DNA of 64,000 nucleotides, taken from NCBI RefSeq assembly GCF_024756275.1, contig NZ_JANUGQ010000004.1, positions 186,001 to 250,000 of the forward strand. The letters are read 5' to 3'. The stretch's first letter is position 1. Every line of letters starts with the position of its first letter. The notes under the pieces are model-generated. The model made no database searches, was not told the DNA's origin, and was given only the letters and a program-made list of their open reading frames with translations. Below, piece by piece: positions 17,106-22,611 of this stretch. The translations under genes and the position numbers were made by a program. This stretch comes from Streptomyces pyxinae (GTDB lineage Bacteria > Actinomycetota > Actinomycetes > Streptomycetales > Streptomycetaceae).

Positions 17106-18482
17106 CTAATCCGGACCGGCGTTCACCGGGCCGGCGTTCACCGGGCCGGGCTCGGTGCGCCGGGGCCGCACGGGGCGGGTCCGCCCATCGGCCCCGGTGC
17201 GGCGGGCCAGGGCGAGGCCGGCCGCGGCGTACAGGACGAACGCCGCCAGCAGCGAGTTCACGGCCGGGATGCCCGGCTCCACCCAGGTGCCCGCGGCCCA
17301 GCCGGCGGCCCAGCACACCAGGGAGAGCGGCAGCCACGGGGCGCTCGTCTCCGGCAGTACGCCCTCGGCCCGGGCCCGGTCGAACACGGGACGGCACTCG
17401 CGCACCACGAAGTACTCGGCGATGAGGACGCCGGCCACCGGGGGCGCCAGCACGCCGAGTGTGGTCAGGAAGCCGGTGAAGTGGCCGGCGATGCCCACGG
17501 CGGAGAGCAGGGTGCCCACCGCTCCGAGGACGAGCGTGACCCCGCGCCGGCCCAGCCGCCGGCCGAGGAGCACCTCGGCGGAGTTCACCAGGCCCAGCGA
17601 GGACGAGTAGAGATTCCAGTCGTTGATCTTGACGATCGCGGTGGCCAGGACGAAGGTGCCCAGCAGTCCCGACGAGGAGGTGATGATGCCGACCACGTCC
17701 GGGCTGCGGGCGGCATGGCCGAGCAGGACCGCGGTGAGACCGATGACGTACTCGCCCAGCGTCACACTGATGAGGGTCTGTTTGACGACATCGGCCGAGC
17801 TCCGGTTGAAGCGGGTCATGTCCGGAGTCATGATCGCGCCGAGCACGAAGGCGCCCGCCACCAGTGTGGTCCCCGCCGCCAGGGACATCGCCGGGCCCGG
17901 CGGCGGGGCGGTGACCAGTTCCCGCAGGGAGTGGTCGCGCAGGGTGTCCACGATCGCGTAACCGGCCAGCGCCAGGAAGGCCGGGACGGTGAGCCACGCG
18001 GTCCGGGCCATCGCCTGGAAGCCGTACAGCGCGATCACCGTGACCGCGGCGCCGCCGGCGATCGCCCACGCCCAGGCGGGTGCCCAGCCGGCCAGGCCGT
18101 GCATGCCCTCGGCGAAGACGCCGTTCTGGACGCCGAACCAGCCCGCCAGGCTCAGCGAGATCAGCAGGCCGACCGCCGCCGACCCCTTGTGCCCGAAGCC
18201 CGCCCACCGGGCCAGCACGGAGGTGGAGAGCCCCTCCCGGACACCGGCGATCCCCAGGGCGATGGTGACGCACTCCAGCAGGACGGAGCCGAAGGTGATC
18301 GCCAGGAACGCGTCCCGGAAGGTCATGGAGTATCCGAGGACGGCACCGACCATGAACTGCTGGAACGAGGAGACCTGCCCGAATCGCTGCACGGCCACGG
18401 AGACCCAGGAGTGCCGCGCCGCCCGGGGCACGGGCGTCAGCGCGTAGTCGTCACCGGCCTCCGCCGGCCGGGCGGCCCTCAT
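17106..18482 (-). CDS. NCS1-family permease (cytosine/purine/hydantoin type) linked to the CDPS
   Basis: A 458-residue membrane protein with about twelve helices. NCS1 features include SSFQQFMVGAVLGYSMTFRDA in helix 1, GWFGVQNGVF in helix 3 and the helix 6-8 segment TRFNRSSADVVKQTLIS. The family imports cytosine, purines, allantoin or hydantoins with Na+ or H+. Its ATG overlaps the CDPS stop by 4 bp (18479-18482), so the two are one operon and translationally coupled. Because hydantoins (the Mhp1 substrate) resemble 2,5-diketopiperazines, movement of a cyclodipeptide is a reasonable inference. The C-terminus ends in a duplicated PVNAG encoded by a small direct repeat. Confidence 0.85.
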   Translation of the reverse strand: MRAARPAEAGDDYALTPVPRAARHSWVSVAVQRFGQVSSFQQFMVGAVLGYSMTFRDAFLAITFGSVLLECVTIALGIAGVREGLSTSVLARWAGFGHKGSAAVGLLISLSLAGWFGVQNGVFAEGMHGLAGWAPAWAWAIAGGAAVTVIALYGFQAMARTAWLTVPAFLALAGYAIVDTLRDHSLRELVTAPPPGPAMSLAAGTTLVAGAFVLGAIMTPDMTRFNRSSADVVKQTLISVTLGEYVIGLTAVLLGHAARSPDVVGIITSSSGLLGTFVLATAIVKINDWNLYSSSLGLVNSAEVLLGRRLGRRGVTLVLGAVGTLLSAVGIAGHFTGFLTTLGVLAPPVAGVLIAEYFVVRECRPVFDRARAEGVLPETSAPWLPLSLVCWAAGWAAGTWVEPGIPAVNSLLAAFVLYAAAGLALARRTGADGRTRPVRPRRTEPGPVNAGPVNAGPD

Positions 18483-19177
18483 ACCGGCTCCCCCGCCCGG
18501 ACCTTCTCCGTCACCAGCAGAAAGCCCTGCCGCTCGGCGGGGCGCCAGGCCAGTTCCCCGCGGTAGAGGCGCTCCAGGAAACGGACCCGCTGGTGGTAGA
18601 CGAAGAGCGAGGGACGCCCGGGACTGTCCAGGCAGATGGTGGCCGAGTCCGTGAAGAGCGGCAGCTCCGCCAGGAAGTAGCGCACCGCCAGGGCGAGTTG
18701 CTCCTCGGTGGGCTCCCGCCCGTCCGGCAGCCTGCGGTCGAGCACCCAGCGGGAGGCGTCCAGACAGGCGGCGCGGAAGGCGTCGTCCGAGTCGAACAGC
18801 CGCTGTGCGGCCTCGCGCAGTTCCTGGTAGCGAGGGGACGCCGCCAGGCGCCGCGCCCCCCACACCAGGCTCTCGGGCCGGGAGATCCCGAGCGAACCGA
18901 GCGCGGTGGCCAGCTTGTTGTGCACATAGGCGCCCTGGCGGGCGGCCTTGTGCCGGGCACGCCCGGCCGGGTAGCCGAGGGCTTCGAGGGTGAAGGCGGC
19001 CGGGCCGTCCGGGACGAAGAAGTGGCAGGACCCGAAGCGGGACATGGCCCAGGCGGCCAGCGCGGCGATGCGCCGAGTGCTGAAGTAGCTATTGAATGGG
19101 CTGATACCGATGCACACATGGTCAGCCTCAGACAATACAAACTTGCACTTGTCAGTGAGTGGTTCAAGGTCGAACAT
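18479..19177 (-). CDS. tRNA-dependent cyclodipeptide synthase (CDPS, NYH subfamily)
   Basis: A 232-residue protein, close to AlbC (239). It has the CDPS catalytic stretch CIGISPFNSYFS, with Ser26 at the position of AlbC Ser37 (the aminoacyl acceptor) and Asn29 at that of Asn40. Tyr167 and Glu171 in RYFLAELPLF match AlbC Tyr178/Glu182, and Tyr194-His195 (FVYHQ) completes the NYH signature. A basic HKAARQGAYVHNK patch would bind tRNA. CDPSs take two aminoacyl-tRNAs and release a 2,5-diketopiperazine. It is the first gene of an operon with the NCS1 permease, divergent from a LysR gene. No cyclic dipeptide oxidase or P450 is adjacent. The first 35 codons are unusually rich in A/T-ending codons. 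The product cannot be predicted from the sequence. Confidence 0.92.
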   Translation of the reverse strand: MFDLEPLTDKCKFVLSEADHVCIGISPFNSYFSTRRIAALAAWAMSRFGSCHFFVPDGPAAFTLEALGYPAGRARHKAARQGAYVHNKLATALGSLGISRPESLVWGARRLAASPRYQELREAAQRLFDSDDAFRAACLDASRWVLDRRLPDGREPTEEQLALAVRYFLAELPLFTDSATICLDSPGRPSLFVYHQRVRFLERLYRGELAWRPAERQGFLLVTEKVRAGEPV

Positions 19178-19425
19178 TATCCGCCCTTGCGGTGGTGGGG
19201 GGAAACAGCCGTGCGGCGGGGGCTCGCGATTCAGCAGGGAGGAGTCTCACGCGAAACGCACGGTCCCGGTAATGTCGGGCCGCTATGCCTTCGGCGCATA
19301 TCCCGCTCACCGCCCGGGGGACATAATCGGCATAACCGCCAAACGAATCCGTATGGCCGCACGGTCTACTCGCGTCACCTTTACAGGTGTGCGAATTTAC
19401 TCGCAGGTGTGGTGGGGGGAACGCG
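19178..19425. promoter_or_regulatory. Divergent control region between the CDPS and LysR genes
   Basis: This stretch is clearly less GC-rich than its surroundings. It contains the gapped palindrome CACCT-TTAC-AGGTG (19376-19389) and two copies of CAGGTGTG (19384-19391, 19404-19411) exactly 20 bp apart, that is two helical turns, with GCGA-N6-TCGC between them. These are plausible LysR-type binding sites controlling both directions. Confidence 0.5.
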
Positions 19426-19449
19426 ATGGCGGTTTACTGCCCGCCATGA
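19426..19449 (+). CDS. Seven-codon upstream ORF (MAVYCPP) overlapping the LysR start
   Basis: GGGGGGA (19414-19420) lies 5 nt before this ATG, the best ribosome site in the region. The frame reads MAVYCPP and stops with TGA at 19447-19449, overlapping the LysR ATG (19446-19448) in an ATGA junction. LysR itself has no convincing ribosome site, so termination-reinitiation is likely. Confidence 0.5.
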   Translation: MAVYCPP

Positions 19450-20399
19450 ATCTTGAGATACGGCATCTGCGCATCCTCCGCGCCGTGGCCGAGCTCGGCA
19501 GTGTCAACCGGGCGGCCATCGCCCTCGGCCTGTCCCAGCCGAATCTCAGCAGACAGGTGCGCCGGCTGGAGCAGACCCTGGGCGGAACCCTCTTCGAGCG
19601 GGACATCCGGGGCACCCGGCCCACCGAGCTGGGAACTGCCGTCCTGGGCCGCGCCGAACCGATCATGCGTCTCCTCGACGAACTGGAGCAGCAGCTGACG
19701 ACGCTGCACACGCAGCGGGACCGGCTGCTGCGCGTGGGGTGGGCCACCACTCCGCTGTACGAGCTCCTGCTGCGCTGCCTGGACTGCCTCGACGCCGGCA
19801 ACCGGCGCCCCCGGGTGGTGACCGCCGCCTCCTCGTGGGAACTGACCGAGCTGGTCCGGGCGGGCGAGATCGACATCGCGCTGATCGACCACGAGAGCGA
19901 CACCCCGCCGGTGTGCCGGCCCGGCCTGGCGGAGGTGGTCCTCGGCTGGTCACGGGTGGCGCTGGCGCTGGGCGCCGGTCACCCCCTGGCCGACGGCGGG
20001 CGCATCGTCATGGCCGACCTCGCGGACGAGGACTGGATCACCTGCTCGGGTCCTGACGGCTGTCCCGACAAGCTGCGCGCGCTCTGCGAGGGCTTCGGCT
20101 TCGCCCCCCGGCTCGCCCATGACATTCCGGTGAACGGCTGCCGGGGCAGTGTCATCCGCAACCAGCGGTGCGTCACGCTCGCCCAGGTACTGCGCCCGGT
20201 CGGCCCGGGAGTGGTCCTGCGGCCGGTCGCCGACCTGTCCCGGGGTGTGCGGCACTGTCTGCTGTTCCGTACCGACGGCCCGGGCGCCGCGTTCCTCCCC
20301 GCGCTCACCCGGAGCCTCTCCTGCGCGCTGCGCGCCCTCGCCCATCACCGGGCCCCGGCGTCGGGGGCCCCGGGGCGCCGGGCGGTGCGGCCACCGTGA
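19446..20399 (+). CDS. LysR-family transcriptional regulator
   Basis: A 317-residue protein. The N-terminal winged HTH (MNLEIRHLRILRAVAELGSV, then ALGLSQPNLSRQVRRLE) is typical of the family, and residues about 90-300 form the two-lobed periplasmic-binding-like effector domain. It is divergent from the CDPS/permease operon and is its most likely regulator; the ligand could be the cyclodipeptide. Translation appears to be coupled to a 7-codon upstream ORF through an ATGA overlap. A second, HTH-only LysR-like gene follows in the same direction. Confidence 0.88.
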   Translation: MNLEIRHLRILRAVAELGSVNRAAIALGLSQPNLSRQVRRLEQTLGGTLFERDIRGTRPTELGTAVLGRAEPIMRLLDELEQQLTTLHTQRDRLLRVGWATTPLYELLLRCLDCLDAGNRRPRVVTAASSWELTELVRAGEIDIALIDHESDTPPVCRPGLAEVVLGWSRVALALGAGHPLADGGRIVMADLADEDWITCSGPDGCPDKLRALCEGFGFAPRLAHDIPVNGCRGSVIRNQRCVTLAQVLRPVGPGVVLRPVADLSRGVRHCLLFRTDGPGAAFLPALTRSLSCALRALAHHRAPASGAPGRRAVRPP

Positions 20400-20532
20400 C
20401 GGGCGCCCGGCTCCGCCGCCCCGTTCCCGTTCCCCTTGCCGTTCCCCGCACGATGCCGCCGTCCGCACGAGACCGCCGTCCGGCCGGCCGCGACCCGTCC
20501 CCGCTCGCCAACTCGCCCACCCGGATTCCCCC

Positions 20533-20877
20533 ATGAACATCGAACTCCAGGATCTCAGACTGCTGCGGGCGATCGACGAGGCCCGCACCCTGCACGGCGC
20601 CGCCTGCCTGCTCGGCATCAACCAGGCGAACGTCAGCCGCCGTCTGCAACGGCTGGAACGGGTCTGCGGTCTGCCGCTGTTCCGCCGATGTCCCGGTGGA
20701 GTAGTGCCCACCGCCGCCGGGGGGCTGCTCCTGCACTACGCCCGGCGCGTCCTGCCGCTGGTGGACGAGCTGTGCGCCACCGCCGCCCGGAGCGACCAGG
20801 AGCGGGCCGCGCACCCCGAGGACGGGAAGCCGCACGGCGAACGCCCGGGGCCGCGCGGTGAGGGCCCGGGGACATGA
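20533..20877 (+). CDS. LysR-type HTH-only protein lacking an effector domain
   Basis: A 114-residue protein. Residues 1-65 are a complete LysR winged HTH (MNIELQDLRLLRAIDEARTL, then INQANVSRRLQRLE and GLPLFRR), followed by the start of the dimerisation helix (LLLHYARRVLPLVDELCA). The frame then ends in a short charged tail. There is no effector-binding domain and no LysR-like sequence downstream in other frames. It could be a remnant of a full regulator or a functional short competitor that heterodimerises with the LysR protein encoded just upstream, which has a similar N-terminus. Confidence 0.75.
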   Translation: MNIELQDLRLLRAIDEARTLHGAACLLGINQANVSRRLQRLERVCGLPLFRRCPGGVVPTAAGGLLLHYARRVLPLVDELCATAARSDQERAAHPEDGKPHGERPGPRGEGPGT

Positions 20878-20963
20878 GGAAGCGCCGGCCCCCACCGTGC
20901 CGGGACGCCACCGTGCCGGGACACCGCGCCGCCGGGGCCCAGGACCGGCGGCGGCCGGGCCGG

Positions 20964-22604
20964 TCAGCGGGCCACCGGGAGCACCCGGCGGAGGGCGGCG
21001 TCCAGGTCCCGGGCCAGCTCCTTGTCGGAGGGCGGGTCGTCCTCGAAGAGCCGGCTCAGCCCGCTCAGGAAGGTCTGGCTGAAGGCCCCGTAGTGCGGGG
21101 TGCGGGGGCGCTCGACCACGGAGCCGTTGAGGGCGGGGAGCAGGATGGTACGGGCGTACCGCGGGCGCCCGTTCGCGTCCCGGGGCATCCGGTCGGCGCT
21201 CTCCGGCGCACCACCGCCCGGAGCGCCGGTGGTGGTCGGGGAGGCGCCGTGCGACGGCAGCCGGCAGGTGACCCGCTCGTCGGAGTAGGCCGAGGTGCGG
21301 GTGGCGGCGAACCCGGCGTCCAGCAGGCAGCGTTCGCTGCGCCGGTCGGTGAGGAAGGCGATCAGCTCGCGGGCCGCCGCGGCCCGGGGGCCGGTGGCCG
21401 CCGTGGTGACGGCGAGGTTCTGACCGCCGAGCACGGCCCGGCCGGGCAGCGGGGCCACGCCCAGCTGTTGCGCGTTCAGCGACTGGTGGAGGATCCGGTA
21501 GGCGTAGGGCCAGTGTCTCAGGAAGGTGGTCCGGCCGTCGGCGAAGGCGGTGAGCGAGGCGGTCTCGTCGGAACCGGTGGCCTCGGACAGCAGGTCGGAG
21601 GCGTCGGTGCGGACACGCAGTTCGTCGAGGCCGTCCTCCAGGACACCGGGAGTGCCGGTGTACCGGCCGCGCTCGTCGGTGAGCCCCTGTCCCTTCGCCA
21701 TGACGGAGGCGAACGCCTCGATGCCGTTGACCGTCAGGCCCTCGTACGGCGCCAGTTGGGTGGTCCAGCCGGCCTCCTGTCCCGGGGGCCGCCGGTGTTC
21801 GACGGTACGGATCAGGCCGCGCAGCTCGGTCCAGGTGGTGCCGGAACCCAGCCGGGTGTCCCGCACCCCGGCCCGCGTCAGATGGTCGCGGCGGTAGTAG
21901 AGCAGGCCGACATCGGTGTTGAACGGTACGGAGTACACCGCGTCGTTCCACCGGGCGGTGCGGGCCACGGAGTCGATGACGTCGCCGTCCAGGAACGCGG
22001 GGTCGAGCGACTGGACCAGCCCGGCCTCGGCGAACTCCGGGACCCAGGTGACGTCGAGGTTGACCACGTCGTACCGGGCGCCGCCGGACTGGAGGCCGCC
22101 CAGGAGCTGGCTGCGCTGCTCGTCGGCGGAGCCGGGGAGCTCCACCAGCCGGGCCCGGTAGGCCACTCCGGGCCGCGCGTTCCACTGCTCGATCAGCCGC
22201 TCCCGGATGCCGCCCTTACCGGTGACGTCCCGGCCGCTGGCCACGATCAGCGGGTCGCCGGGGCCGGGCGCGGACGGGCCCGGGGCGGGGCCGGTCCCGT
22301 CGTCCCCGGCGGAACAGGCGCCGAGCAGCGAGGCCGTCGCGGTGAGGAGGAGGGCGAGCAGGGCGGCGAGCGCGGCGGAGCTACCGCGCCTCCGCATCCG
22401 GCCGGGTCGCCGGACGCGCTCCGGCCGGGCCGGGCGGGCCGGGACCGCCTGCCGGGCCGGGGCGGCAGGTCGCGGGGGCCTCGGGTCCGTGGGCCTTCGG
22501 TCTGTCGGCCTCGGGTCCGTCGGCCTCGGGTCCGTGGGCCTTCGGTCCGTCGGCCTCGGGTCCGTCGGCCTCGGGTCCCTTGGCTCCGGCTCCGGGAGTC
22601 GCAT
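20964..22604 (-). CDS. Extracellular solute-binding lipoprotein of the EACC1/caspase operon
   Basis: A protein of about 546 residues. After a repeat-rich N-tail it has a signal peptide with lipobox SLLGAC, so it is anchored outside the membrane. The body is a family-1 solute-binding protein (LIVASGRDVTGKGGIRERLI near the start; NLDVTWVPEFAEAGL; YSVPFNTDVGLLYYR). No permease or ATPase gene is linked, so it is an orphan binding protein. The start is uncertain: ATG 22604 (used here), GTG 22634 overlapping the upstream gene, or ATG 22400 just before the signal peptide. The operon context suggests a ligand-sensing role, not uptake. Confidence 0.82.
   Translation of the reverse strand: MRLPEPEPRDPRPTDPRPTDRRPTDPRPTDPRPTDRRPTDPRPPRPAAPARQAVPARPARPERVRRPGRMRRRGSSAALAALLALLLTATASLLGACSAGDDGTGPAPGPSAPGPGDPLIVASGRDVTGKGGIRERLIEQWNARPGVAYRARLVELPGSADEQRSQLLGGLQSGGARYDVVNLDVTWVPEFAEAGLVQSLDPAFLDGDVIDSVARTARWNDAVYSVPFNTDVGLLYYRRDHLTRAGVRDTRLGSGTTWTELRGLIRTVEHRRPPGQEAGWTTQLAPYEGLTVNGIEAFASVMAKGQGLTDERGRYTGTPGVLEDGLDELRVRTDASDLLSEATGSDETASLTAFADGRTTFLRHWPYAYRILHQSLNAQQLGVAPLPGRAVLGGQNLAVTTAATGPRAAAARELIAFLTDRRSERCLLDAGFAATRTSAYSDERVTCRLPSHGASPTTTGAPGGGAPESADRMPRDANGRPRYARTILLPALNGSVVERPRTPHYGAFSQTFLSGLSRLFEDDPPSDKELARDLDAALRRVLPVAR
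22486..22578 (-). repeat. 15-bp tandem repeats encoding DPRPT/DRRPT
   Basis: Seven 15-bp units encode DPRPT, DPRPT, DRRPT, DPRPT, DPRPT, DRRPT, DPRPP, so there is a 45-bp higher-order period. It lies before the signal peptide of the solute-binding lipoprotein. Confidence 0.8.
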
Positions 22605-22611
22605 GGCGGTC

